The notes: a model not told the origin generated them from the sequence alone. A stretch of 64,000 nt of DNA from Saccharopolyspora phatthalungensis (GCF_014203395.1 NZ_JACHIW010000001.1:5191501-5255500); one strand, 5' to 3'. Positions 15,453 through 25,521 are shown, counted from the first letter of the stretch. Numbers and translations are program-made.

Positions 15453-16844
15453 ATGTCAGATCAGACCGGTACGGTGCGCCCGGTGCAGGGCGGGCGGATC
15501 CTCGTGAAGGGAGCGCACCTGCTCACCCAGGATCCGGCCATCGGAGATCTCGTCGGGGACGTGCTCGTCGAGGACGGCCGCATCAGCGAGGTATCGCAGT
15601 CGATCGAGGTGTCCGGGGAGGTCCGTGTGGTGGACGGATCCCGGAAAGCATTGCTTCCCGGCATGATCGACACGCACCGGCATGCGTGGCAAGGCGCGAT
15701 CCGCAGCCTCGGGCCTTCGTGGTCCTACCCGCAGTACCGGGATCACGTGCAGATCGGGCTGGGCCCGTACTTCGAGCCCGAAGATGTTCGCATCGGCAAC
15801 CTGGCTGCGGACCTGATGGCGCTCGATGCGGGCATCACCACCGTGCGCGACGAGTCACACATCATGAACAGCCCGGAGCACAGCGACGCCGCCATCGACG
15901 CTCACTGGAGCTCGGGGATCCGGTGCGTGTTCGGTCATGGGTGGCCATCCACCGAGGCCGAGTCCTGGCAGTTCGGGAGCGACCGCCATCACCCCGACGA
16001 CATCCGCCGGGTGCGTGAACAGGTTCTGAACGACGACACTGCCCGCGTCACGCTGTACGCGATGCTCCGCGGCCCGGAGCTCTCGACGCCGGAGATCGCC
16101 TGCGGCGACATCGCGACCGCGCGGGAACTCGACCTGCGGATCAGCATGCACGTGGGCCTCGGGGAATGGGGGGTCAAGCAGCAGGCTGTCCGGAGGCTCT
16201 TCGGCTCGGGTGAGCTGGGTCCCGACATGACCTTCATCCACTGCTGCACCACGACCGACGAGGAACTTCGGATGATGGCCGACCACGGTGCGACGGCTTC
16301 AGTCGCAGCCGCGCTGGAGGTCTTCATGCCCGGCCTCGGGCAGCCAGCGACGAATCGGCTGCTCAAGGCCGGAATACGCCCCAGTCTCAGCGTTGACGTG
16401 GAGTCCGCGGTCAGCGGGGACATGTTCGGCGTGATGCGCGCTGCGCTGGCCTACCAGCAGCTCTTGAGCGCCGGCGTCGCCGGCGGCATGGACACGGGGA
16501 AAGACTTGCCGACCTTTGATGCCGCGGACCTGCTCAGCTTCGCGACGATCGAGGGGGCCCGCGCCTGCGGCATCGACGATCGGACCGGGAGCATCAGTCC
16601 GGGAAAGGAAGCCGACCTGATCCTAATGTCCCTCTCCGACCCGAACCTCCTGCCTGCCAACGACGTCGCGTCGGCGCTGGTGACGGGCGCGCACGCAGGC
16701 AACGTCGAGATGGTCATGGTGGCCGGCCGAATCCTCAAAAGCGAGGGGCGCATTTCTGGCGCAGAGGACATCGTCGACGCCGCAGCTGCCTCCTCGCGGC
16801 GTGTGCACCGAGCCGCTGGGCTGCAAATTCCGACCTCGGACTGA
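15453..16844 (+). CDS. Amidohydrolase-superfamily metal-dependent hydrolase
   Basis: A 463-residue TIM-barrel hydrolase of the cytosine deaminase/chlorohydrolase-like subgroup. The N-terminal beta-sandwich precedes the metal-binding HRH in LLPGMIDTHRHAWQG (about residues 67-81). Later metal ligands are likely in SMHVGLGE and FIHCCTTTDEEL, and the C-terminus has ISPGKEADLILM, which is typical of the family. The ATG at 15453 is chosen for its RBS gatcggaggaaaac. It hydrolyses a C-N (or C-Cl) bond of a ring or amide substrate, unknown here. It lies in a + strand run with the epimerase-like and metallo-beta-lactamase-fold genes. Confidence 0.85.
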   Translation: MSDQTGTVRPVQGGRILVKGAHLLTQDPAIGDLVGDVLVEDGRISEVSQSIEVSGEVRVVDGSRKALLPGMIDTHRHAWQGAIRSLGPSWSYPQYRDHVQIGLGPYFEPEDVRIGNLAADLMALDAGITTVRDESHIMNSPEHSDAAIDAHWSSGIRCVFGHGWPSTEAESWQFGSDRHHPDDIRRVREQVLNDDTARVTLYAMLRGPELSTPEIACGDIATARELDLRISMHVGLGEWGVKQQAVRRLFGSGELGPDMTFIHCCTTTDEELRMMADHGATASVAAALEVFMPGLGQPATNRLLKAGIRPSLSVDVESAVSGDMFGVMRAALAYQQLLSAGVAGGMDTGKDLPTFDAADLLSFATIEGARACGIDDRTGSISPGKEADLILMSLSDPNLLPANDVASALVTGAHAGNVEMVMVAGRILKSEGRISGAEDIVDAAAASSRRVHRAAGLQIPTSD

Positions 16845-16897
16845 TCCTCGCGTCCTGCGACACGAGCGCACGCCAAGAACATTCAGAGAGGTTTTCC

Positions 16898-17878
16898 ATG
16901 TCGGTGATTCCCCCGAGCAATCCGTTGCGTGAGAGCCAGCCGCACGTCGCACCGTCGGCCACAGACGTGCTGCCGCCGGGTACGAAGATCGACGAGCTGT
17001 TCGAGCGCAACATGACGGAGCCCTACGTGCTGCAACGGCTGTCGCCAAGAGTCTGGTGGGTGTCCGTCACGAACTACACGACCGTATTCCTCGTCGGGGA
17101 GGAATCCGTGCTCCTGTTCGACGCGCCACTGAAGCGCTACGACGGGGTCGTGTCCGCCGTCTCCGCGGTCACGGACAAGCCGATCTCCACGATCGTCTAC
17201 AGCCACTTCCACACGGACCACCTCGACGACATCGACAGGTATGTGCAAGCAGCCCAGGATGAAGGCAGGACGCTCCGGCTGGTCGCAAGCGAGCAGACTG
17301 ATGCGAAGCTAGCTGCGGCTCGCAGCATCCTCCCGCGGCCGACCCAGACGGTGAGCTGGCCGAACGGAAGCTTCGACTTCGAGGGCAGCAGGGTGGAGCT
17401 CCACGGGTTCGAGTGGGCTGCGCACACCGAGGACCACGCAGCGTGGCTGCTCCCCTCCGAGCGGGTCGTTCACGTGCCGGACCTCATCAGCCCCGACCAG
17501 CCACCGTTCTGGCGGTTCGCCGCCAACGAGCGGTTCCTGTTCACTCGCGACAACCTGGATGCGGTCGACAAGCTGGAGTGGGACCACCTCAGTGGGGGCC
17601 ACGGCAACGTGGGTGACCACGGGGACCTAGCCGCGGAGCAGGAGTTCATCGCCGAGCTGCTGGCCGTGTGCGAAAACGAGGTGTCCAGGAATCCGCTCGA
17701 GGCCTACGTTGATCCAGAGCTGGGTTCGCACACGGCCTGGTTCGCGAAGTTCCTCGAGACGACCAGCGCACAGGCTGCCGACAAGCTTCGCGAGAAGTAC
17801 GGACACATGTACGGCTTCGAGTCGAGCATCCGTGCCAACGCCGAGGCAGTCACGTTGCACCTGGTCCAGTACCACTAG
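16898..17878 (+). CDS. Metallo-beta-lactamase-fold hydrolase
   Basis: A 326-residue MBL-fold protein. The Zn-binding HxHxDH signature is HFHTDHLDD (about residues 105-113). Further candidate ligands are the histidines in AAHTEDHAAW and HLSGGHGN. ATG 16898 has GAGAGG nine bases upstream. No signal peptide is seen, so it probably acts in the cytoplasm. The family includes glyoxalase II-like, lactonase-like and alkylsulfatase-like enzymes; the substrate is undetermined. It follows the amidohydrolase by 53 bases and converges on the LysR gene. Confidence 0.85.
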   Translation: MSVIPPSNPLRESQPHVAPSATDVLPPGTKIDELFERNMTEPYVLQRLSPRVWWVSVTNYTTVFLVGEESVLLFDAPLKRYDGVVSAVSAVTDKPISTIVYSHFHTDHLDDIDRYVQAAQDEGRTLRLVASEQTDAKLAAARSILPRPTQTVSWPNGSFDFEGSRVELHGFEWAAHTEDHAAWLLPSERVVHVPDLISPDQPPFWRFAANERFLFTRDNLDAVDKLEWDHLSGGHGNVGDHGDLAAEQEFIAELLAVCENEVSRNPLEAYVDPELGSHTAWFAKFLETTSAQAADKLREKYGHMYGFESSIRANAEAVTLHLVQYH

Positions 17879-17914
17879 GCGCGCGGCACCAATGAGGACG
17901 GCTCCCGGGCGCGA

Positions 17915-18811
17915 CTAGAAACCGCGCTCGGGAGCCAGGTGCGCGGGGATGAGCTCCAGGAAGCGAGCGACGGCCGCGGTCAGGGGGCGCGTGCTCGACG
18001 AGCCGACACACAGCGTCCACCTCGCGGACTTCTCCGCGAGCGGGACCGCGCGGACGCGCAACTCAGCCCCGATGAACTCCGGAGCTAGCAAGGCCACCCC
18101 GAGTCCTTGCTCGACGAACTTGGGTATCGCCGCGATCTCAACGGTCTCGACGGCGACGTTCGGTGACATGTCCGCGCGAGCAAACACCTTCTCGGTCATG
18201 GTGCGTTGGCCGAAACCTAAGGGCATATCCACGAACTGTTGCTCGCGGAGATCCGACAGCCGGATTTCCTCGCGATCCGCGAGGGGATGGCCTTCGGGAA
18301 CGACGACGTGTGCGTCGTAGCGTCGCAGCGGGACAGTCCGCAGACGCGACTCGTGCTCGGTGGTACCAAAGAACGCGAGATCGAGACGGCTCTCGCGAAG
18401 CGACTGCAGCAGGCCCGCCGTTCCTCGAGATGACGTCTCGAGCTTGAGGCGGATCCGGGGATGACACCGATGGAACTCACCCAGGAGCCTGGGCAGGTCT
18501 ACCATGGCGAGTCCCGAGAGGACTCCCACGTGCAGCTCACCCGTCAGTGCCTCGTCGCTGGCGCGAGCCTCCCGCCTGGCCTTGTCCATGGAGTCCAGGA
18601 GCTCAAGGGCCTGCGGCAAGAACCGCGCGCCAGCGTCCGTGAGAGTCACGGATCGGCTCGACCGGGTCAGCAGCTCGACGCCCAGCTCCTTCTCGAGCGA
18701 ACGCACGGACGCGGACAACGTCGACTGGGTGACGTAGGCGTTAGCCGCGGCCCGCGTGAAGCTCAGTTCGCGGGCGACACCGACGAAGTACTCCAGCTTC
18801 CGCTCGTCCAC
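17915..18811 (-). CDS. LysR-family transcriptional regulator
   Basis: A 298-residue LysR regulator. The N-terminal winged helix-turn-helix reads LSFTRAAANAYVTQSTLSAS (about residues 16-35), followed by the linker helix and a periplasmic-binding-protein-like effector domain (about 90-290). It is convergent with the MBL-fold gene, with 36 bases between the stops, and reads away from the upstream NB-ARC regulator. It probably senses a small molecule handled by the adjacent OYE/epimerase/amidohydrolase/MBL genes (inference from position). Confidence 0.93.
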   Translation of the reverse strand: MDERKLEYFVGVARELSFTRAAANAYVTQSTLSASVRSLEKELGVELLTRSSRSVTLTDAGARFLPQALELLDSMDKARREARASDEALTGELHVGVLSGLAMVDLPRLLGEFHRCHPRIRLKLETSSRGTAGLLQSLRESRLDLAFFGTTEHESRLRTVPLRRYDAHVVVPEGHPLADREEIRLSDLREQQFVDMPLGFGQRTMTEKVFARADMSPNVAVETVEIAAIPKFVEQGLGVALLAPEFIGAELRVRAVPLAEKSARWTLCVGSSSTRPLTAAVARFLELIPAHLAPERGF

Positions 18812-19278
18812 GCCGATCTATCTCCTCACCCGGGATGCGACATGCCGAATCACACCCGACATGCGCCGACATCGCATTTGCGGTGCGGGCTGTCAGTTGC
18901 CGACCACACTCGCCGTTGATGAACAGTTCCTTCGGCAAGCTCAGGAATTTGCTCACGTCGTCAAGTCGTTTGGCGACGACAGCCGTCATCGTATCCACCT
19001 CCCTCGTTGGAGCCGTGCCGGGGTCGGATGCCGCCCCCAGCGGGGCGGTTCGGTCGTGTCGCCACGGGCGAGCCGGAGCCGTTCAAGCTTTGCGCAATCG
19101 CGAAGCGAGGCGAGAGGTCAGGCCTTGATGTGCCGACGCCGTCTATACCATGATCCAGCCGAACTCCACACTGCTGTGGCGGCATCGGTGCTGGCCGTGG
19201 CTTGATAGCGTCAGGTCGAGAACCAGAAGCTCTTGCCTGGATCCTATTGAGAGATTGGGGTGGGAGGTCCCCCGAGCC
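18812..19278. other. Intergenic region upstream of LysR gene, with possible ALDH N-terminal relic
   Basis: No complete gene is seen in this 467-base gap. On the minus strand, about 18906-18998 encodes MTAVVAKRLDDVSKF followed by SLPKELFINGE, which resembles the first strand of aldehyde dehydrogenases (usually ...LFINGEW). Homology stops there. It may be the stump of a deleted aldehyde dehydrogenase gene, or chance. Confidence 0.3.
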
Positions 19279-21603
19279 TCACTGCGCGTTGCCTTCTCGT
19301 TGCGCAGAGACCCAGGCCGCGATCTGAGCGCGTGCGGTGAATCCGAGCTTGACCAGGATGTTTTCTACGTGAGCTTCGGCCGTCCGCGGAGAGATCACTA
19401 GGTCGTTGGCGATCTGCTTGTTGCTCATTCCTTGTGCGACTAGGTCGGCGATCTCGCGCTCGCGGGGGCTAAGCGACGCGGTGGGTTCCTTCGTGGCTTG
19501 GGAATTTGTTCGGCGTCGCTCGCCGAGCGCGTAACCGATCGCTTCTTGCAGGGGCACGTTCGCGCCTTGCTCGAAGAACTTGCCGTAGCGGGGCTCTCCC
19601 AGGCTTCGACGGATCTGACGTTGACACCGATCGTGGTATTCGTTGAAGTAGATCAACAATGGTAGCCCCGCCTCGCGGCGGATGGTGTCGGCGAGTCCGA
19701 AAAACCGCGCGGCCTGCTCGCTTCGCCTCTCGCTCGTGGCGATCCATGCCAGTGCCTCGACGCACAGCCCAGTGGTGTAGTAGTCGGTGAAGTCTCGTTG
19801 CATCGCAAGGCTTTCGCGCTGCAACCTGGTCGCGCGCGACGTGTCGCCCTTGCGCCACGCTTCCACGCCGAGCCCCCAGAGCGCGGTAGAACGACGCCAC
19901 TTCTCGCCATGAGTTCGACATAGGTCGAGCAATTCATTGCAGTGGTCGGATGTTCGCGCTGAGTCGGCAAGAAGTGAACTGGCGACGCCCAAAATGATGA
20001 GCGCGGTCGAAAACCAGTGAATATCGCCCGACTTGCGAAGGCCATCGACGACCTGTTCGCCGGCGGCGACGGCCGCCGGGAAGTCGTTCTGCAGCGTAGC
20101 GACGAACGCTTCCAGGATGCGAACCAGCAGCTGGCCGATCTCGTCACCGAGACCCCAGCTCAGGCGCCGCCCTTCGCCGAGCAGCTCCACGGCGGTGGCG
20201 AGATCACTTTGCTGCAGCGCGAGGTAGCTCGCGGTAAGAAGGAGGCGCAGTCGGCTTGGGCTCGCCTTGGCGTCTCGCTCCAGGAGGCGGTTGCACCAGT
20301 GGCGCCCCTCGCTGATGAGTCCGCTGATTCGCCAGTAGTCCCGCAGCGCGTCAGCGATGCGCATGCCCGTGTAGACCTCGCCCGGTTCCCTGAGACAGAA
20401 TTCGAGTGCGGTTCTGATATTGGCGTGGTTGAGCCGCATCTCAGCAAACAATGTGGCTTGGTCGGGACCGAACCAATCGCGTCGCATTTTCTCGACCAGT
20501 CCGAGGCACCAATCGCGATGGCGTCGCCGCAAGCGTTCTTCCTCACCCATGCGACGCAGCACTTCCTGGCCGTACTGCCGGATCGTTTCGAGTAACTGAA
20601 ACCGCACGTGGCCGTCGCGTTCCTCGCGAATGAGGATCGACTTGTCCACCAGACCCGCGATCGCGGTGAGGACGTCGGTCTCGGTCGGGGCATCGCCTGA
20701 GCAGACCGCCTCTGCCGCCGCAAGATCGAAGTGCTTGGCAAACACCGATGCCCTGGCCCAGACCATCCGCTCGGCATCCGAACACAGGTCGAAACGCCAA
20801 TCGATCAAAGCGTGCAGCGTCCGGTGCCGGGGCAGCGCGGCCCGGTTTCCTGCGGTCAGGAAACCGAATCGATCGTTCAGCCGCTGCAGGATTTGCTCAG
20901 GCGAGAGCACCCGTAGGCCGAACGCAGCCAGCTCGATCGCCAGCGGAATCCCATCCAGCCGACGGCAAATGGCGTTTACCGCCGGGCCTGTGCGCTCATC
21001 GAGTGTGAAATCGGGTACAACGGCCTTCGCGCGTTCCACGAACAACGACACAGCCTCGTAGGCCAGCAAACTTGCGGGAGGGACGATCGTATCATCGGAA
21101 GGGCAATTCAACGCCGATACGGTCAAGATGTGCTCACCGGCAATGCCGAGCGGCTGTCGCGTGGTCGTCAAAATCCGCAGTTGTGGACAGCGCTTCAAGA
21201 GAATTGCCGCGGTGATCGCAACCGACTGCAGCACGTGCTCGCAGTTGTCGAATACGAGCAGCAAGCGACCGTCCCCGACACGCCCTGCCACGGTTTCCGG
21301 AGTCCATTGGGTCGATTGATCTTGGATTCCCAGAGCCGTCACCGCAGCTTGCGGCACCAGGCCCTCGTCATCCAAACCGGCCAGTTCGACGAGCCACACG
21401 CCATCCGGAAATAGGCGACGCACGTCCCATGCGACGCGCAAAGCCAATCGCGTCTTGCCGACACCACCAAGCCCAGTAAGGCTCACGAGTCGCCTTGCTG
21501 ACAACGCGCTCCGGACCTCGCCCAGCTCTCTCCGACGGCCGACGAAGCTGGTTACCTCCGCTGGCCACCGGCCCGGAAGCAGTTGCAGGGAAGGTGCGTT
21601 CAT
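19279..21603 (-). CDS. NB-ARC/AAA ATPase regulator with C-terminal LuxR HTH
   Basis: A 774-residue signal-transducing regulator. The N-terminal ATPase has a Walker A LTGLGGVGKTRLAL (about residues 42-55) and a Walker B-like LLLVFDNCEH (about 113). A winged-helix and helical repeat (TPR-like) middle follows. The C-terminus is a LuxR helix-turn-helix, LSPREREIADLVAQGMSNKQ through ISPRTAEAHVENILVKLGF. Such proteins hydrolyse ATP to oligomerise and bind DNA through the LuxR domain. It is the last gene of a minus-strand stretch and has no obvious partner. A paralogous architecture is encoded at 56684-58957. Target genes are unknown. Confidence 0.92.
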   Translation of the reverse strand: MNAPSLQLLPGRWPAEVTSFVGRRRELGEVRSALSARRLVSLTGLGGVGKTRLALRVAWDVRRLFPDGVWLVELAGLDDEGLVPQAAVTALGIQDQSTQWTPETVAGRVGDGRLLLVFDNCEHVLQSVAITAAILLKRCPQLRILTTTRQPLGIAGEHILTVSALNCPSDDTIVPPASLLAYEAVSLFVERAKAVVPDFTLDERTGPAVNAICRRLDGIPLAIELAAFGLRVLSPEQILQRLNDRFGFLTAGNRAALPRHRTLHALIDWRFDLCSDAERMVWARASVFAKHFDLAAAEAVCSGDAPTETDVLTAIAGLVDKSILIREERDGHVRFQLLETIRQYGQEVLRRMGEEERLRRRHRDWCLGLVEKMRRDWFGPDQATLFAEMRLNHANIRTALEFCLREPGEVYTGMRIADALRDYWRISGLISEGRHWCNRLLERDAKASPSRLRLLLTASYLALQQSDLATAVELLGEGRRLSWGLGDEIGQLLVRILEAFVATLQNDFPAAVAAGEQVVDGLRKSGDIHWFSTALIILGVASSLLADSARTSDHCNELLDLCRTHGEKWRRSTALWGLGVEAWRKGDTSRATRLQRESLAMQRDFTDYYTTGLCVEALAWIATSERRSEQAARFFGLADTIRREAGLPLLIYFNEYHDRCQRQIRRSLGEPRYGKFFEQGANVPLQEAIGYALGERRRTNSQATKEPTASLSPREREIADLVAQGMSNKQIANDLVISPRTAEAHVENILVKLGFTARAQIAAWVSAQREGNAQ

Positions 21604-21820
21604 GATGCGCTCAGACTAGCTTCGCCTGTCGTCATCAGCAGCTGTGCGCGGACGCAGCTCCATTCGGATCGCGACTCCGATCGCATGGCATCACGACGTG
21701 GCGGACGCGGCACAGCCGCGCATGGTCACCGGTCTGGACGCGGTCGAGTAACAGCCGAGCGGTGCAGGAGATCGGCTCAAGCGCCCGCCCCGCCACATAC
21801 CCGCCAAACCAGGTTGATCA

Positions 21821-22705
21821 TCAGCGTCGGGTGGCGCGGCTGCGGGCGCGGGCGGTGGCGTAGTCGAGGCCGACGCGTTGGTTGTTCTGAACGGTGTCGA
21901 GGGTGTGGTGTTGGTCGTCGCGGGGGTAGTCGGTGTAGCCGGGGGCGCCTCCGCCGTAGAAGGTGGCGCGATCGGGGTCGTCGAAGATCACTCCGCCCAG
22001 TTCGTGCAGTGCGGGGTTGAGGCGCACGCCGATGCGGTCGGGGGGCACTTCGTGGGCGACGGCGTCGAGGACCTCGAACAGGAAGCGGGCGCGGTTTTCG
22101 ATGGATCCGCCGTATTGGTCGGTGCGCTGGTTCATGCTGCGGGCGAAGAATTGGCTGAACAGGTATCCGTTGGCGGCGTGAAGTTCGATGCCGTCGAAGC
22201 CGGCGCGCATGGCGTTGCGGGCTGCGTGGCGGAATTCTGCGACGGTGTCGGTGACTTCTTCGGCGGTCAGGGCCCGGGGGGTGACGGTGGGGGTGTGGCC
22301 GGCGTGCGTGAATGCCTTGTCGTGTGGGTTGATCGCTGAGGGGGCGACCGGAAGGGCGCCGTCTTGCTGGAGGTCGGGGTGGGACAGGGCGCCGGTGTGC
22401 CAGAGTTGGCAGAAGATGCGTCCGCCTGCGGCGTGCACGGCGTCGGTGACGAGTTTCCAGCCGGTGACCTGGGTTTCGGTGTAGAGGCCGGGGACGTGGA
22501 TGAAGCCGATGGCGCGGGGGCTGACGTAGGTTCCTTCGGTGATGATGAGACCGGCGCTGGCGCGTTGGGAGTAGTACTCGGCGTGCAATTCCGTGGGCGC
22601 CAGGTCGGGATTGGTGGCGCGGTTGCGGGTCATCGGGGCCATCACAATCCGATTGGGCAACGTGAGCGTGCCCAAGGTGTAAGGCCGCAAAAGCGGTTGC
22701 GTCAT
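21821..22705 (-). pseudogene. Second Old Yellow Enzyme homologue with in-frame internal deletion
   Basis: A 294-residue reading frame, closely related to the OYE at 12970 (shared NRIVMAPMTR, NGYLFSQFFARSMN, RTDQYGGSIENRARFL). The full-length paralogue has about 95-100 residues between GGVLVDE and VPDRATFY; here GGVIFDD runs directly into PDRATFYGGG (junction near 21977-21985). The deleted part contains the last barrel strands and the FMN phosphate-binding ADLVAFGRAF region, so activity is very unlikely, although the frame is open. It lies 72 bases downstream of the transporter gene and was probably the last gene of an ACAD-transporter-OYE operon. Confidence 0.8.
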
Positions 22706-22777
22706 GATCTGGTCCTCAGGGCCTCACGTTGAGTCGGAGACAAGCGGTGGTTGGCGACGCCTGACGGGCTGCGGCGG

Positions 22778-24112
22778 TCAGTGCGCGGGCGCGACCGGCC
22801 GCAGCGCTGTTGTGCTGATGGCGCCAATTGCGCATCCGATCGCCATGTAAATGGCGATTGATGTTGAGGTTCCGAAGCCCGCGAGTAAGGCGGTGGCGAT
22901 GAAGGGGGCGAACGCGCCGCCGAGAACGTTGGCGAGCTGGATGCCCAGCGACAGGGAGGAGTAGCGGACCTCGGTGGTGAAGGCTTCGGAGAAGAGGGCA
23001 CCGTGGGGCCCGTACATGAGGCTGTGCACGAGTCCGAGGCCGACGACCAGCGCGAGGGTGAGGAGCGTGACGGAGCCGGTGTCGACGAGGGGCCAGAAGG
23101 CGAAGCAGAACAGGCCGAGCAGGACGGCGCCGCTGGCGAAGACGGTCCGTCGGCCGAACCGGTCCGACAGCAGTCCGGCCAACGGAAGTGCGAACAGTTC
23201 GACAGCAGAGGCGATCATCACGGCGCTGAGCACGGCGCTTTCGGCCATGCCAAGAATCGCCTTGTTCGTCGTATAGGCCACGATGAAGGTGATGAATACG
23301 TAGTAGGTGATGTTGATCGCGACGTAGCAGCCGGCCGCGAGCAGGATCTGACGGGGATGGCGCCGGATCGCCAGGAACAGCGGGGATCGGCTGCGGTCGG
23401 TCTTCTTCTCAGTGGCCCGGAATTCCGCGGTCTCCTCAAGCCGCAACTGAATCCCGACGGCGAACACGATGAGGACGAAGCTGGCCACGAACGGGATCCG
23501 CCATCCCCACGTGACGAATGCCTCGTGCGGCATCATGGTCGTGACCAGCAGGAATGCGCCGTTCGCGAGGAGTACGCCGCCCGGTGCGCCTGCCGCCGCG
23601 AAGCTGCTGTAGAAGCCGCGTCGCCTAGCGGGTGCGTTCTCGGTGGCCAGTAGGATGACGCCTCCTTGCTGGCCTCCGACCGCGATGCCTTGCAGGAACC
23701 GCAGCAACACCAGCAGCACTGGTGCGGCGGCGCCGACGACCTGGTAGGTAGGCAGCAGTCCGATCAGGGTCGTCGCCACTCCCATGGCGACAAGGGCGGT
23801 GATGAGGCTTTTCTTGCGGCCGAAGGTGTCGCCGAGGTGGCCGAACAGGGCGCCGCCGAACGGCCGGGCCACGAAGGCGACCCCGAACGCGGCAAACGAG
23901 AGCAGCGTGCCGGTCAGCGAATCCGTGACGGGGAAGAACAGTTGGGGGAACACGAGTGCGGCTGCCGTGCCGTAGATGAAGAAGTCGTACCACTCGATGC
24001 TTGCGCAGGCCCAAGAGGCAAACGCGACGCCGATGGTGCGGCGCCGATCGGGCGGGGTCGACGCGGCGGCGGTCGGCGGGCTCGAGGGCGGGGCGGATGG
24101 CAACTCTGACAT
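22778..24112 (-). CDS. MFS transporter, metabolite:H+ symporter (MHS) type
   Basis: A 444-residue integral membrane protein with 12 predicted hydrophobic segments. The first reads IGVAFASWACASIEWYDFFI, where the EWYDF motif is typical of the metabolite:H+ symporter family (ShiA/KgtP/PcaK-like organic-acid importers). The loop GHLGDTFGRKKSL is the MFS signature between TM2 and TM3, and a second copy LSDRFGRRTVF is between TM8 and TM9. The ATG at 24112 has GGAGG nine bases upstream; the longer open frame upstream lacks an RBS. Being next to acyl-CoA dehydrogenase suggests it imports the carboxylate substrate of the catabolic island. Confidence 0.9.
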   Translation of the reverse strand: MSELPSAPPSSPPTAAASTPPDRRRTIGVAFASWACASIEWYDFFIYGTAAALVFPQLFFPVTDSLTGTLLSFAAFGVAFVARPFGGALFGHLGDTFGRKKSLITALVAMGVATTLIGLLPTYQVVGAAAPVLLVLLRFLQGIAVGGQQGGVILLATENAPARRRGFYSSFAAAGAPGGVLLANGAFLLVTTMMPHEAFVTWGWRIPFVASFVLIVFAVGIQLRLEETAEFRATEKKTDRSRSPLFLAIRRHPRQILLAAGCYVAINITYYVFITFIVAYTTNKAILGMAESAVLSAVMIASAVELFALPLAGLLSDRFGRRTVFASGAVLLGLFCFAFWPLVDTGSVTLLTLALVVGLGLVHSLMYGPHGALFSEAFTTEVRYSSLSLGIQLANVLGGAFAPFIATALLAGFGTSTSIAIYMAIGCAIGAISTTALRPVAPAH

Positions 24113-24278
24113 CACGGGGAACCTCCGAGGGCGAGACGAGCGTGTGAAATGGTGTCGATGTGCAGGGCACGTTCTGTGCAGCTGTTGCACGGGGAACGGA
24201 GCGGCTTCGGCTATCTCCGCGGGGGCTTGCCGGGCAGCGACTCCGCGATCGCGGCGACTGTGCGCTCCCGGAGCGTAC

Positions 24279-25424
24279 TCAAGGGGCCACCTCCCGCAGC
24301 AGGTCACGGGCGATGATGACCTTCTGCACCTCGCTGGTGCCTTCGTAGATGCGATAGAGGCGCGCGTCGCGGAATAGCCTCTCGACCGGGGTGGTGCTGA
24401 GATAACCCATCCCGCCGTGCACCTGGACACCGCGATCGGTGATCCGGGAGGCCATCTCACTGCAGTACAACTTCGCGGCCGAGGGGCCTTTTGAGGTGTC
24501 CTCGCCGCTGTCATAGCGGGCGGCGGCGTCGAGTACCAGTGCCCGGCCGGCGGCCAGTTCGGTGTAGGACTCGGCGAGCATGGCTTGGACTAGCTGGTAT
24601 TCGCCGATCGGCCGACCGCCCTGACGGCTCGCCGCGGCGTGCGCCACGGACTCGTCGAGCACCCGCTGGCAGAGTCCGACGCACAGGGCGGCGATGTGCA
24701 GGCGGCCTCGGGAGAGCACGGTCATCGCGCTGCGGAACGCCCGACCCTCAGCACCGATCATCCGGCTCTCCGGGACTTGAACGCCGTCGAGGTATACCTC
24801 GGCGGTCCAGGCACCGTGCTGGCCCATCTTGGCGTCGCGCGGACCGATTGTGAGCCCGGGAGTGCCGGCATCGACGACGAATGCCGAGATTCCTTTGCTG
24901 CCGCGCTGCCCGCTGTCGGTGCGTGCGAACACGACGAACAGGTCCGCGAGCGGCGCGTTGGTGATGTAGCGCTTGGTGCCGTCGAGCACCCAGCCGTCGC
25001 CCTGGCGCCGGGCGGTCGTGCGCATCCCGGAGGGGTCCGAACCTGCCTCGGATTCCGTGAGGGCGAAGGAGGCGATCAGCTCGCCCGCGGCGAGCCGGGG
25101 CAGGAACTCGGCACGTTGCGTCTCGTTACCGAAGCGCGCGATCATCTGCCCTGCGATGCCGTTGTTCGTCCCGAACAAGGACCGGAAGGCGGGCGCGGTG
25201 TAGCCGAATTCGAAGGCAAGCCTGACGTCCTCGGACATCGTGACTCCCAAGCCGCCGTACTCCTCCGGCAGCGCGTACCCGAACAGGCCCATGTCGGCCG
25301 CAGCGGCGCGGATCTCGTCGGGAATCGCGTCGGCGTCCTCGATCTCCTGCTCCCGGGGGACCACGAGGTCACGGACCAGCCGACGGACGGCGGTGACGAC
25401 CTGGTCAAAGGATTCAGCGTCCAC
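24279..25424 (-). CDS. Acyl-CoA dehydrogenase
   Basis: A 381-residue FAD flavoprotein with the normal three-domain layout. ALTESEAGSDPSGMRT binds FAD and substrate (about residues 117-132), RYITNAPLADLFVVFAR is the beta-domain, and the C-terminal RLYRIYEGTSEVQK contains the catalytic glutamate of the YEGT motif. It oxidises an acyl-CoA to the 2-enoyl-CoA and passes electrons to ETF, whose subunits are encoded at 33576-35357. It is divergent from the thiolase gene across a 153-base control region that carries a copy of the island motif. Confidence 0.94.
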   Translation of the reverse strand: MDAESFDQVVTAVRRLVRDLVVPREQEIEDADAIPDEIRAAAADMGLFGYALPEEYGGLGVTMSEDVRLAFEFGYTAPAFRSLFGTNNGIAGQMIARFGNETQRAEFLPRLAAGELIASFALTESEAGSDPSGMRTTARRQGDGWVLDGTKRYITNAPLADLFVVFARTDSGQRGSKGISAFVVDAGTPGLTIGPRDAKMGQHGAWTAEVYLDGVQVPESRMIGAEGRAFRSAMTVLSRGRLHIAALCVGLCQRVLDESVAHAAASRQGGRPIGEYQLVQAMLAESYTELAAGRALVLDAAARYDSGEDTSKGPSAAKLYCSEMASRITDRGVQVHGGMGYLSTTPVERLFRDARLYRIYEGTSEVQKVIIARDLLREVAP

Positions 25425-25501
25425 GGTTCCTCATTGGTCGGGGGCCAAGTGCGAGCCCAACTGCGGGCTTGGAGGAAGTGAACAGAAATCCGTCGCGGGG
25501 C

Positions 25502-25521
25502 AGTGTTCAAACTTTGGGCAC
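25502..25521 (-). promoter_or_regulatory. Putative operator, copy 1 of island motif (TGTTCA-N5-TGnnCA)
   Basis: On the + strand AGTGTTCAAACTTTGGGCAC reads as an imperfect inverted repeat, TGTTCA-AACTT-TGGGCA. In the opposite orientation it matches motifs at 49661-49680 and 27868-27887 in 14 of 17 core positions. It lies between the divergent acyl-CoA dehydrogenase and thiolase genes. The best candidate regulator is the bEBP-like protein at 47951 (inference). Confidence 0.5.

Noticed and set aside
24113..24514. N-terminal extension of the MFS transporter to ATG 24514
   Set aside because: The extension overlaps the 3' end of the acyl-CoA dehydrogenase gene in another frame, has no RBS, and the ATG at 24112 has a good GGAGG.
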